A stretch of DNA of 64,000 nucleotides, from NCBI RefSeq assembly GCF_021018895.1, contig NC_079366.1:24537270-24601269 (forward strand), given 5' to 3'. Of the stretch, positions 57,401-64,000 are shown piece by piece. The notes beneath the pieces are model-generated. The model was not told where the DNA came from. It saw only the letters and a list, made by a program, of their open reading frames with translations, and made no database searches. A program made the position numbers and the translations under genes. Numbering within the stretch: the first letter of the stretch is position 1; the number at the start of each line of letters is the position of its first letter. Source of the stretch: Seriola aureovittata. Its lineage: Eukaryota; Chordata; Actinopteri; Carangiformes; Carangidae.

Positions 57401-59340
57401 TAATATATTTCATTGCTTTTCCCTCCTTTTTCTTTCCATTGTCTCGCCTGTCCACCTCCACCCCAAGGCTCTTCCAGTTCCGCAGTCCATGAACAACGGT
57501 CGTTTGAGCGGAAGGCAGAGGAGGATGATGGGAAAGTGAGTTTTTGAATGGCAGATTGGTCCGTGGACTCCACTCTCTGTTGCTTCTGTTTATTCTCAAC
57601 CAACGCTTTGGTTTGGGAGAGAGACATCTACACGGGTGGGATTCAGGCAGTGGGCACAGTGAGGTGTCTATCCGGGCGGTTGTGTTGCACCTGAACAGAT
57701 GACACCGTGAGGATGGGCATGCGAGTGTGTCGTCATGGAGACAGGCAGAGTGACAGACACAAAGACACAAACTGAGATGTCAGTTGCTGTCTTGCCTTCT
57801 GTCCCTCCACCCACCCCCTGTCCTCACACCACACTGAGACACCAGACACCCACATTCTGCCGCTCTGCTCTAGAACCTGCCAGCAGCTCTGTGTGTTCTG
57901 TGACGCTGTGTGTTCTAGAATCAATAGATGCCACATTCTAGAATCAAGCATTTCCTGGTTGCCAGGCAACAGGAGTGTTCTGTTATAGAAGCAAATGCAG
58001 TTCTTAGTGTGTCCTCATTGGCTGATCTCATGCAGCATTCTCTAACACTAAAGTCATTCATAAAATATAGCATGTCATTTTCTAGTTCAACCTTTAAAGG
58101 GTTGGTTTACCCAAATTACGAAAACATTATGTTCCATTTACGCTTAGTGATATCTAGCCATACTGGGAGTTTCATTTGCAGGAGTCTTTAAATCTTCACC
58201 GCTGATAATCCTACCTCCACTGCATACAATACAGGTAAATTAATAATTATTTGTGGTGCTCAAATGTCTTCTCCCTCTGTCTACACGGTAAGTGTCCATC
58301 ATCAAAACAGTTAGCCTAAAAGATTTCTCCAAATGTGTGCCTTCGGACAAAAGCAATGTAATGTTTCAATGGCTTGAACACCATCAATGAGATTTGTTTT
58401 ACCTCCATTGTGGTGTCAGGAGTCTCAGCGGCAGAGATCTCAAAAGTTTTGCAAATAAATCTGCATGGCTGAATTACAAACAGTACTGTTTGGGAGTACT
58501 GTGAAAATCCACTGTATTATTCCTTTATGCATATTTTAGTGGCAGTATTTTTGAAACCGTTGTGTTTTTTTTATCATATATGTAGGCAGTGTCGTTCTTT
58601 GAATTTGTGCCGGCATTGTGCACCTTGGAAGTACTGCAGGATTATTGTTCTATAAGATGAAGACGAAGCTGTAGCTCTGTGTTTTATACTCTGCTTTATA
58701 GAACAGGTCTCTATCACGTGTTCCAGAACAGGTTCCCATTCTTTGCTGGTAAACTAGATTTTGTTGTAGAGCAGGGGTGCATTCTGGAATTACAACGGAA
58801 GTCTCTGTGCTGTTTTCTAGAACAGTCTTCTCTCCTGTGTTCTAGAACAGGCTCCTATGCTGTGTTCTAGAACAGGTGTGTGTTCTGTGCTCTAGAAGAA
58901 CCCCGTGGACTCTTCTAGAAGCAGGCAGTAGTGTTCTGTGCTCTGTGTTCTAGAAGCAGGCAGTAGTGGCGTGGCTGGGTGAGTTTCAGCTGCAGTTCTA
59001 CACCACCCACTTCCTCACCGCGGGATATGATCTAGACACCATTAGCCGCATGACCCCTGAGGTAAGGTCATGACCCCTGACCCCCTCACGCCCCGCCCCT
59101 TGTCTGTCAAGGCTCCGCCCAGCTCAGCTCTCAAATCAGCTCCCCACTGACCTGGATGATGTCATCATGACCCTCCTGTCTCTGTCACCTGACCCCCCCG
59201 GTGTGAGTCCTGAGCCTCAGCCAGTCACTCCTCATACTCTGTCTGCTTCATTTACATACCTGTGTTCACACATGGCCGTGTGTTCCAGTCTGTGCCGTAA
59301 ACGCTACTCTGTGTTTGTCCTAGAGTGTGTTTGGAGTGCC

Positions 59341-59390
<50 letters not shown>

Positions 59391-62300
59391 TGCGAATGTA
59401 CTGAAGCAGACACAGTGGTATGACATAAACCCCCTAAGGGCAGGGGACACTCATCAGAAGATTATCCAAAGCAAAATATTCCTGAAGGCTTATCACCCGC
59501 AGCTCATGTACAAATGTCAAACGTACGCATAAAATTGTTTACATTCAAAAGGAAAAAACCCATCTACTGTAGCTGTGTTGAATTCCTGATGTAACTCAGT
59601 GTGCTTTGTGTTGAAGGACCTGACGGCAATTGGGGTCATGAAGCCTGGACATCGAAAGAAGTTAACATCAGAGATCATCAAGCTGCCCTCCACAGACTGG
59701 CTGCCAGACCACAAGCCTGTAAGGCTTTCATGTGTACTATACAAGCTAGAAAAAGGAGGAGATGTTGAGTTTTGGCAGCTGCTTGCACACAAGCATATAC
59801 ACATGCAGCTCTTACAGATTGCTAAGGAAATATTTTTTCAGAATCACAGTTCTATTCTGTATCTTCTGTAATCTGTGCACAAGGTTTTTATATTGGTGCC
59901 CATGTTTGTGTGTCGCTGTGTGTGTGTTTTAGGCCAATCTGGCAGACTGGCTCTCCCACCTGGGTCTTAGTCAGTACTACCAAGTTCTGGTGCAAAATGG
60001 GTATGAAAACATTGACTTCATCTCTGACATCAGCCTTGAAGATCTGCAAGAGATTGGTATCACGAAACTCGGTAAGTCACAGCTACATTATAAAGACTGC
60101 AACAACAAGGCAACTAGAGGTATAGCGATTTTGATTTTGTTCATTTGATGAAAATGACAAGTATGATTTGAAATAAAAGAGTCAGGGAACTAGACTGTCA
60201 GGGCCAGGCTCCAGTCTGTACAGATGTTGCTTTAAGAATCCCCTGTTATTGAAGGTTTTGTTCCACTTTACAACACATAGAAGAATTCAATGCCATAATA
60301 CTGTTGATATACTAGTTCTGTTATTGTGTCTGAAAGATTTGGACTGAGTTTATTCAGCCTCTCTGTGGTGATAACACTTGTCAACCAGAACATTCATTTT
60401 GTTTGCAGAATAAACCTTTTTAGTTCAAAATAATGCAAATAAAATATAAATCTTTACAATTAAACAGAAATGAAGAGTTTCTACAACTATACAAACAAAA
60501 CATTTAAACTGCATTTCAATGAAACTCAAAACGCAAAAATAGCCTATAATAGCTTAATATAGTAGCTAATACTTACTTACATACTACGGCCTGGTAGCAA
60601 ATGTCCGGTGGCCTGATACTGGTCCACAGCCTGGGGATTGTGAACCTCTGGGTTAGATTTAATGATCATGCCTACTAGCGCAGTTTTCTGGGATATTTAC
60701 TGTTTGGTTGTTACTTTTATTAAATAAACAACAAATACACTGGAATCTCTTCCAGCTTTGGAGTCCAAATATGTTTTCATTCTCTCTCTACCTCACAATA
60801 ACGGTTCTCCTCCACACCACTGCCTCCCCTCAGGCCATCAGAAGAAACTGATGTTGGGAGTGAGGAGACTGAAGGAGCTACAGAGACGAGAAAGTGGTTC
60901 TGAGCCTCCTCAGAGCCCCTCTACACCTCCGTCCAGCCCAGGTGGCAGCACGGGCTCAGAGCCCCGGAGGGAGGCGAGGAAGCAGAGGGATGGTGCCCCC
61001 AGCCCACTGGCCAAACCTCGCCCAGGTCTCACACATTCACAGACCCCTCCCCATACACCGACACAAACCCCACCACAAACTCCCCCACATGTCCGGACCC
61101 AGCAGGCCTCCCCCAGGGCCCGGCCGCGTCCCTCCACCCAGATGGCAGCAATAGATGCGTCAGTGCCACTGCTTCGGCTGCCCAGCGAGGAGGAAGAGCG
61201 ACAGAGAACTCACAGTCTTATTGGCTCAGAATCAGACTCTAGATACGCCACCGTGTGCCGCAGCAGCTCCGCACGTACTGCCGCCCCTAATGATGTCACT
61301 GTTAACCGTAGCCAATCATCTGTCACACTCCGTCCCCGTCGCAAAGGTCGGCCCCCAACACCACCTAAACGGTCTTGTTCTTCCATAACTGGGGGTGACG
61401 GGGAGGGAGAGGGACAGGGGGAGGGACTACTAGGGCTGCCAACCTATCGAGAGCGGCGAGCCAGTGACTGCGGCAGCCTGGGGTCAGCTTTAAGGGCTCA
61501 GGGCTCAGCAGGCCTGGAGAGATCAGAGGGGGCTTCTGGGAGTGTTCGCAGCCTTGCCGCCATGTTGGAAACATCCATCGTAGGTGGAGCCAAAACCCTG
61601 CCGAAGAATCTGGGAAGCAGCACCAACTACTTACAGGTGGGGGGTGTATGTGTTTGGTTTGGTCTTTGAGAGTTACATTTTTTACTGGCAATATGTATGT
61701 GTAAATATCATGTGATCCCCAGGTGAGTCCACCAATACTTCGTCGCCAGGCAGGCGCAGGAGGTCTTGGATCTGAGGAGGATGATGCCAAAAGTCGGCGC
61801 AGAACCATCAGTGGACCAGAAGGCATCCCTGGTGATCAGACTGACCTGTTACCTCGGCAACCAGCCCAACAGCGTCCAGAGCCCAGGCCTCGATCCACCG
61901 TGGTCACCTCAACATCAGAGATCGCAGATGGCACGGTGACACTGCGAAGGAAGCCTCATCCCCTGGCAACAGACTCTAAAGCGCCTGTGACTACCACTGT
62001 TGTTACCATGACAACCGGCTCTGAAACCATACGCAGGAGACCACGCACCGAGCACACAGATAGTGTCAGTCAAAGCAATAACCAATCAGACTCTCCCAGC
62101 AGTCAAACAGATAGTAGGAAAAACGGAGTTGAGGCGCAGCAAAACGGTGGCGTGGTCCTGAGGCGGAGGCCGGTGTCTGAGGTCTCTGACAAGACGGAGG
62201 CCAACAGAGAGAGCTGTGAGTGGATGGAGGCCAGGAAGTCTCTAAAGCCGGCAGTGTCACCCAAACCATCCTCAGTCACCCTGAGGAAGACACAAGCTGA

Positions 62301-64000
62301 ACCCCCAACACCAACCCGCAGGGTCCCAATACCAGGGCCTGATAATACTGACATGGCACGGAGCCCTGGTGAGACACACACACACTCACACACACACAAA
62401 ACTGAGGAATGGTTATATAGTCATCGAGTTTATCTGTGGAGGAACTGTTTATATTAATGTATATGTCCTTAAGTAGTCATATTATTATCACTATGTCTAG
62501 ATTTCAATGTGATAATATCATCATCAAGTATTCTGATTGTTTAATTTTTGTGAAATAATAAGCCGGCTGAATGTTGCCTTTTAGTTTCATTTGATAGAAA
62601 TATTACAGTTACAGACAGGAAACACAAGGGGAAAGGGGAGTGAGATGTAATATAGTGGTTGTGATTATATTATAAATGTCTTGACTGTTCGGCTTCCGGA
62701 TGCCCCCACATAGACGCTTTAAAGCAATAATCTGTAATGTGTTATCTTGATTTTAATAACACCTTTGGTGATAAACTACAGCTAAAATAATTAGTAGATT
62801 ATTCGATCAAGAGAAGATTAAAATGAACATGAATATAAATGAACCATGTAAAATTAAAGCAGCAACGCTCATAATTCAGCAGCTGCACAAACACCGCATT
62901 TATTGACTGTCAGCTAAATAGATCATGATGGTTCAGTTATATTGTGTTATTTTTCTGTTTTAATTTTAGTTGTAAATAAACGTTATAATTTAAGGTTCTA
63001 CAGCTAGCAAATTTTAATTTATTGGTGCTGTTTCAACCCCAGATGATCTTCACCACGTACATAGATATCCAGCAGCAATCCCCTATTCACCTTGTGCGGC
63101 CCTCCCTATACCTTTGTTGGTCTGGAAATTGATTTATCATTAATTAAATCACATCTTTTCCCCAAAGCTATGTAATATAATATATATTTAATTGATTTAA
63201 TTTGGAATAGGTGTGTTTGATTGTGTTACTAACCAAATGAGTCTCAACTGTGTTTCTGATGAAGACTCAGACGACTCGTATTATGATTTCATACTGTTAT
63301 AAACAGGAGGTTGATCACAAGCCGCAGATGTCAATCTGCAAGATGCAACACATTCCTATGTCCTGTGTAGACGTGAAGTTAAAAGACAAGAAAATGGAGT
63401 CAGAGCACTTCCTCATTGCTGAAATTCATAAGGTCAATAGGTCTTATATGCAGTATGTGTGAGTGACCACCGTGGACAATGGTGTCTAAGAAGACTGACA
63501 GCATTCTCTCTGACTCTCTCTGACCAGACCCGAAGCGTGTCCCTCCTCCTGTCTCCCCGAAACCCCGCGGCCCTCCGACGGCACCTAAACCAGGCAAGGC
63601 AATCGTAGCTTCAGCTACCATGAGCCCGAGTCCTGCTGCTACCAGTCCCACCCCGGCCCCAAAACCGTCCTCTCCGCCCTCTGCCGCCCCCCTTCCAGCT
63701 CCTGACACCCCTTCTGCTCCTTGCCTCTCTCCTGGACTTCCCCTTACATCCCCCTCTCCGGCCCAGAGTCCCTCCACCCCCTCACCCCACCCTGTCAAAC
63801 CTCCCCGCTCCTCCATCGCCGGCCTCTCCATCGACTTGCTGGGAGGACGGGAGGTAGAGGAGGAAGAGGAGAGGAGGAGAGAGGAGGAGGAGAGGAGTAA
63901 AGAGAGGGAGCACAAGAGGCACAAAGAGCAAGAGGAGGAGAGGAAGAGAGCAGAGGAAGAGAGCCAGAGGGAGCTGGAGAAGAAGCCCTCAAGGAAGGAT
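33312..64000 (+). CDS. caskin1: caskin1, CASK-interacting scaffold (21 exons visible, 3' end missing)
   Basis: Twenty-one exons, listed separately, join in one frame for 1342 codons and are still open at the right edge. Caskin1 is a large neuronal, presynaptic scaffold that binds the kinase-like domain of CASK and links it to other adaptors. Domain order: [15 protein letters not shown] start; six ankyrin repeats (about residues 48-270; repeats such as [59 protein letters not shown]); SH3 (about 281-345, [10 protein letters not shown]...VGYFPS); Pro-rich linker; CASK-binding EDIWVLRKP (463-471); two SAM domains (about 586-655 and 656-722); and a long disordered tail with SPKP and RRRTISGP motifs. 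[12 protein letters not shown] and the EDIWVLRKP context separate it from caskin2. Human CASKIN1 is 1431 residues long, so mostly the conserved C-terminal domain should be missing here. Confidence 0.96.
33433..33512. repeat. (CG)n(CA)n tract after caskin1 exon 1
   Basis: CG-rich start, then about 31 CA units, 28 bases after the exon 1 donor. (GT)n tracts follow at 33582-33610 and 33821-33850. Confidence 0.95.
34075..34725 (+). repeat. 650-base pyrimidine-rich tract
   Basis: Nearly all C and T on the plus strand, built from irregular CTCCTC, TTTCCTC and CCTTTC units with only scattered purines. Long Ser-, Pro- and Phe-rich open frames across it are artefacts. In caskin1 pre-mRNA it would be a polypyrimidine stretch. 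Confidence 0.9.
35950..36320 (+). repeat. dispersed repeat (AACAGTTCAACATTTTAGGA type), fullest copy
   Basis: Order: AGTTCAACATTTTAGGAAAT, ACGCTTGCTGAGAATTAGAT, TTTAGCTTAACATAAAGAGT, CCTCTAAAGCTCACTAAATA, then ACTGTTCCTGGCAAAGAAAT and AGTCCGGCAC. I recognise it as a common teleost repeat; class unknown. Confidence 0.6.
37790..37995. repeat. AT-rich palindromic element (copy)
   Basis: AATCTGTCAATTAACAAAAA at one end, AACAATTGTTTGATTATTTG near the other; diverged copy of the 10110 family. Confidence 0.5.
39728..39796. repeat. (TG)n(CG)n microsatellite
   Basis: About 31 TG units ending in CGCGCG. An (AT)n run follows at 39966-39994. Confidence 0.95.
40020..40220. repeat. AT-rich palindromic element (copy)
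   Basis: Starts AGCTGCAACGATTGATCATT and ends AATAATCAGTTTGAGCCCTA. The two ends are roughly inverted copies. Confidence 0.65.
41229..41429 (+). mobile_element. tRNA-derived SINE with target-site duplication
   Basis: Starts GTAGCGCAGTGGGTTACGTA (A-box region), has a B-box-like GGTTCGACTCC near 41297, then a CT-rich body (CATTCCCCCTCTCTCTGTCT) and ends in a poly-A run. The 7-base direct repeat AAACTGT at 41222-41228 and 41430-41436 is the target-site duplication. It is inserted into an older repeat: the flanking 'catttgtttaatctgtacaa' and 'ccagccaggacagct'-like sequences belong together in that older family. A diverged relative is at 48160-48320. Confidence 0.8.
42162..42213 (+). CDS. caskin1: caskin1 exon 2
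   Basis: Acceptor CTGTTTCAG. Encodes [18 protein letters not shown] (human KLLGSTKKINVNFQDPDG). Donor GATGG|GTGAGG, phase 2. Confidence 0.93.
42214..44113 (+). other. caskin1 intron 2
   Basis: 1.9 kb of AT-rich sequence with (CA)n at 43868-43911. No exon or gene recognised. Confidence 0.75.
44114..44211 (+). CDS. caskin1: caskin1 exon 3
   Basis: Acceptor CTGTGTGAAG (GU-rich, few pyrimidines). Encodes [20 protein letters not shown] and [12 protein letters not shown], ankyrin repeat 1. Donor AAAG|GTAAGA. Confidence 0.95.
45610..46390 (-). pseudogene. decayed antisense coding segment, unrecognised
   Basis: Minus strand, one constant frame of about 260 codons with only three internal stops (46083-46081, 45993-45991, 45867-45865) before a terminal TGA at 45612-45610; about 12 would be expected by chance. 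Pieces: [58 protein letters not shown] and [21 protein letters not shown] possible splice acceptor (TAATTTTTGCAG) lies at its 5' end. I do not recognise the family. It could be a dead gene copy inside caskin1 or part of a mobile element. Confidence 0.45.
46380..46605. repeat. AT-rich palindromic element (copy)
   Basis: Starts AGGGCTCCAACTTTTAATTA and ends ACTAATTGCTCCAGCCCTAA. The clear inverted ends support a DNA-transposon-like origin. Confidence 0.7.
46864..46923. repeat. (GT)n tract abutting the exon 4 acceptor
   Basis: About 30 GT units that run directly into the splice acceptor GTGTAG of exon 4. Confidence 0.95.
46926..47071 (+). CDS. caskin1: caskin1 exon 4
   Basis: [20 protein letters not shown] through ankyrin repeats 2 and 3, ending [16 protein letters not shown]. 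The donor GGG|GTAAAT leaves Gly where mammals have Val (HYDVSEM). Confidence 0.95.
47213..47280. repeat. (TG)n tract abutting the exon 5 acceptor
   Basis: About 33 TG units ending in TTACAG, the exon 5 acceptor. It fills a third of the 213-base intron 4. Confidence 0.95.
47285..47380 (+). CDS. caskin1: caskin1 exon 5
   Basis: [20 protein letters not shown] and [12 protein letters not shown], 32 codons, phase 0-0, one ankyrin-repeat length. Donor GGA|GTGAGT. Confidence 0.95.
47381..48491 (+). other. caskin1 intron 5
   Basis: Contains a diverged SINE-like copy (48160-48320) with trailing A-rich sequence and a poly-T tract near 48378. Nothing else recognised. Confidence 0.7.
48160..48320 (+). 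mobile_element. diverged SINE-like copy
   Basis: GTAACCGAATGGGTGGAGCA, a B-box-like AGTTTGAACC, a CT-rich body (CCCTCTCTCTCTCCCATACT), then CAATAAAGGCAAAAAT and A-rich sequence. Organisation as in the SINE at 41229, but diverged. Confidence 0.5.
48492..48613 (+). CDS. caskin1: caskin1 exon 6
   Basis: [20 protein letters not shown] then [20 protein letters not shown] and part of Arg. Ankyrin repeats 4-5; phase 2 end; donor ATACG|GTCTGA is non-consensus after GT. Confidence 0.93.
48891..48999 (+). CDS. caskin1: caskin1 exon 7
   Basis: [20 protein letters not shown] and [16 protein letters not shown], ankyrin repeats 5-6; acceptor TACTGCAG, donor GAT|GTAAGT. Confidence 0.95.
49000..49977 (+). 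other. caskin1 intron 7
   Basis: Contains a degenerate A-rich tandem repeat at 49500-49765. Nothing else seen. Confidence 0.7.
49500..49765. repeat. degenerate tandem repeat (AAAGAGACACAAAAC type)
   Basis: Imperfect units of about 20-25 bases around ACAAAGAG and GACACAAAA repeated across 260 bases, strongly purine- and A-rich. Confidence 0.6.
49978..50086 (+). CDS. caskin1: caskin1 exon 8
   Basis: [20 protein letters not shown] then [16 protein letters not shown]; end of the ankyrin block. Donor AGAG|GTTAGT. Confidence 0.95.
50087..50793 (+). other. caskin1 intron 8
   Basis: 707 bases, AT-rich; nothing recognised. Confidence 0.7.
50794..50888 (+). CDS. caskin1: caskin1 exon 9
   Basis: [20 protein letters not shown] then [12 protein letters not shown], first half of the SH3 domain. 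Donor ACG|GTACAT. Confidence 0.95.
50889..52456 (+). other. caskin1 intron 9
   Basis: 1.6 kb. Contains an antisense CDS-like fragment with promoter-like flank (51791-52200) and a poly-T run at 52345-52360. Confidence 0.7.
51791..52045 (-). pseudogene. antisense CDS-like fragment, unrecognised
   Basis: On the minus strand, a frame ending TAA at 51793-51791 reads [20 protein letters not shown], then [20 protein letters not shown] and [19 protein letters not shown], with protein-like composition. Upstream the frame shifts (to [14 protein letters not shown]...). Further upstream are ATGGCACC at 52052 and an inverted CCAAT box near 52095. The [11 protein letters not shown]...EELQLD stretch looks SAP-like or Gag-like. 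Probably an old mobile-element or gene fragment; I cannot name it. Confidence 0.35.
52457..52571 (+). CDS. caskin1: caskin1 exon 10
   Basis: [20 protein letters not shown] then [18 protein letters not shown]; second half of the SH3 domain, almost identical to mammalian CASKIN1. Phase 1 end. Confidence 0.96.
52572..53130 (+). other. caskin1 intron 10
   Basis: 559 bases with a GTT-repeat run near 53072-53100; nothing else. Confidence 0.7.
53131..53415 (+). CDS. caskin1: caskin1 exon 11 (Pro-rich, probable cassette)
   Basis: Acceptor TCATGTCCAG, donor ACAG|GTACAT, both phase 1, 285 nt. Encodes 95 residues between the SH3 domain and the CASK-binding region, with [12 protein letters not shown] and [16 protein letters not shown] runs. 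If it is skipped, exon 10 joins exon 12 as IKRA|GSR, exactly the human KRAGSRAG junction. Confidence 0.8.
53416..54459 (+). other. caskin1 intron 11
   Basis: AT-rich; includes a dispersed-repeat start at 53810 (GGATCAGTTCACCCAAATGA) and (GT)n at 54392-54453 abutting exon 12. Confidence 0.7.
54392..54453. repeat. (GT)n tract abutting the exon 12 acceptor
   Basis: About 31 GT units, six bases before the acceptor AG (GTGAGACAG). Confidence 0.95.
54460..54558 (+). CDS. caskin1: caskin1 exon 12 (CASK-binding motif)
   Basis: 99 nt, phase 1-1. Encodes [20 protein letters not shown] then [22 protein letters not shown] corresponds to EEIWVLRKP of mammalian CASKIN1, which binds the CASK CaM-kinase-like domain. 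Confidence 0.94.
54656..54840 (+). CDS. caskin1: caskin1 exon 13
   Basis: [20 protein letters not shown] then a Pro/Thr/His stretch ending [10 protein letters not shown] (human GGDRSGS...HAGSEGVK). Acceptor GTGTTTGGAG lacks a pyrimidine tract. Confidence 0.9.
54841..55845 (+). other. caskin1 intron 13
   Basis: 1 kb, AT-rich; nothing recognised. Confidence 0.7.
55846..55927 (+). CDS. caskin1: caskin1 exon 14
   Basis: [20 protein letters not shown] then [15 protein letters not shown] is identical to human. Donor GCGA|GTAAGC, phase 1. Confidence 0.93.
55928..57467 (+). other. caskin1 intron 14
   Basis: 1.5 kb, AT-rich; nothing recognised. Confidence 0.7.
57468..57535 (+). CDS. caskin1: caskin1 exon 15
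   Basis: [20 protein letters not shown] then DGK, a short variable linker before SAM1. The acceptor CCACCCCAAG is weak and the sequence is not conserved, but both phases fit and the donor AAA|GTGAGT is strong. Confidence 0.75.
57536..58953 (+). other. caskin1 intron 15
   Basis: 1.4-kb intron with scattered TTCTAGAA palindromes, a dispersed repeat at about 58090-58470 (GGTTGGTTTACCCAAATTAC), and the 25-bp array listed separately. Confidence 0.7.
58690..58968. repeat. 25-bp tandem array centred on TTCTAGAA, overlapping the exon 16 acceptor
   Basis: TTCTAGAA at 58815, 58840 and 58865, then CTCTAGAA at 58890, are spaced exactly 25 bases apart. Further copies are at 58913 and 58948. Diverged units (TTTATAGAACAGG, GTTCCAGAACAGG) begin near 58690. 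Outlying copies are at 57868, 57913 and 57936. Confidence 0.85.
58954..59061 (+). CDS. caskin1: caskin1 exon 16 (SAM1, first half)
   Basis: [20 protein letters not shown] then [16 protein letters not shown]. Acceptor GTGTTCTAG at 58953; a start six bases later (58960) is also in frame. Donor GAG|GTAAGG. Confidence 0.93.
59062..59616 (+). other. caskin1 intron 16
   Basis: 555 bases with (GT)n at 59343-59390. No exon. Confidence 0.75.
59617..59718 (+). CDS. caskin1: caskin1 exon 17 (SAM1, second half)
   Basis: [20 protein letters not shown] then [14 protein letters not shown]. Donor CCT|GTAAGG. Confidence 0.96.
59933..60071 (+). CDS. caskin1: caskin1 exon 18 (SAM2)
   Basis: [46 protein letters not shown]; acceptor after GTGTGTGTTTTAG; donor CTCG|GTAAGT, phase 1. 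Confidence 0.96.
60072..60833 (+). other. caskin1 intron 18
   Basis: 762 bases, AT-rich; nothing recognised. Confidence 0.7.
60834..61636 (+). CDS. caskin1: caskin1 exon 19
   Basis: Ends SAM2 ([17 protein letters not shown]), then a Pro/Ser/Thr/Arg-rich disordered segment with [62 protein letters not shown] and [12 protein letters not shown], which echo mammalian YATVQRR, VNRSQSFAVRPRKKG and SVKSIAAMLE. Phase 0 end at an 86-base intron. Confidence 0.95.
61723..62368 (+). CDS. caskin1: caskin1 exon 20
   Basis: [30 protein letters not shown] (human RRRTLSGPVTG), [33 protein letters not shown] and [14 protein letters not shown]. Disordered tail with repeated R-R-x-P-like motifs. Donor CCTG|GTGAGA, phase 1. 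Confidence 0.93.
62369..63527 (+). other. caskin1 intron 20
   Basis: 1.2 kb, AT-rich, a short (CA)n at its start and a diverged palindromic-element fragment near 62790; no exon seen. Confidence 0.7.
63528..64000 (+). CDS. caskin1: caskin1 exon 21 (partial, runs off edge)
   Basis: Acceptor [30 protein letters not shown] then a Pro/Ser-rich run ([20 protein letters not shown]), then [20 protein letters not shown] and a highly charged Glu/Arg/Lys stretch of about 55 residues to the window edge. The matching human region has [17 protein letters not shown] and then Ala/Pro-rich sequence. Confidence 0.92.

Noticed and set aside
58679..58870. Open frame with repeated FLEQSS and CSRTGS pieces
   Set aside because: Translation of the 25-bp tandem array in caskin1 intron 15.
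60894..62399. Alternate-frame and antisense open frames over caskin1 exons 19-20
   Set aside because: Shadows of the real coding frame, which has mammalian counterparts and consistent splice phases.

Overview
The window looks like nuclear DNA from a teleost fish, probably a percomorph. The genes are vertebrate genes split by GT-AG introns. (CA)n/(GT)n microsatellites are very dense. The dispersed repeats are of kinds typical of teleost genomes: a tRNA-derived SINE, a decayed LINE, and AT-rich palindromic non-autonomous elements. There is no prokaryotic or viral gene organisation.

Four genes can be supported. (1) On the minus strand, exons 1 and 2 of a conventional protein kinase C, best matched to PKC-beta (prkcb), lie at 11031-10868 and 10040-10009. 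Everything from 1 to 10008 is its second intron. (2) On the plus strand, a three-exon gene (16981-21544) encodes a DAPIT/USMG5-like ATP synthase subunit k paralogue (ATP5MK family) with an unusual N-terminal extension. (3) On the plus strand, a SOCS1-type cytokine-signalling suppressor (26295-29375) has its SH2 domain split by an intron and a leader crowded with upstream ORFs. (4) On the plus strand, caskin1 fills 33312-64000 and runs off the right edge. Twenty-one coding exons join in one frame for 1342 codons: ankyrin repeats, SH3, proline-rich linker, CASK-binding motif, two SAM domains, and a long disordered tail that is still open at the edge.

Layout: 1-11.3 kb is the 5' end of prkcb with its CpG-rich first exon. 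11.3-16.7 kb is intergenic and holds a LINE relic. 16.7-21.6 kb is the ATP5MK-like gene. 21.6-23.6 kb is intergenic with an antisense coding relic. 23.6-29.7 kb is the SOCS1-type gene. 29.7-32.5 kb is intergenic repeats. 32.5-64 kb is caskin1. The four genes do not form one pathway. PRKCB, SOCS1 and CASKIN1 all lie on human chromosome 16p, so their closeness here probably reflects old linkage.

The most interesting observations concern RNA processing of caskin1. (GT)n tracts sit directly against the 3' splice sites of exons 4, 5 and 12. Exon 12 is an in-frame 99-nt exon that carries the CASK-binding motif. Exon 11 is an in-frame proline-rich exon missing from the mammalian protein as I recall it. 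A 25-bp TTCTAGAA-centred tandem array has duplicated the 3' splice site of exon 16. Also notable are five upstream ORFs and an intronic ISRE in the SOCS1-type gene, and two antisense coding relics of unknown identity. I did not find a new multi-gene system.
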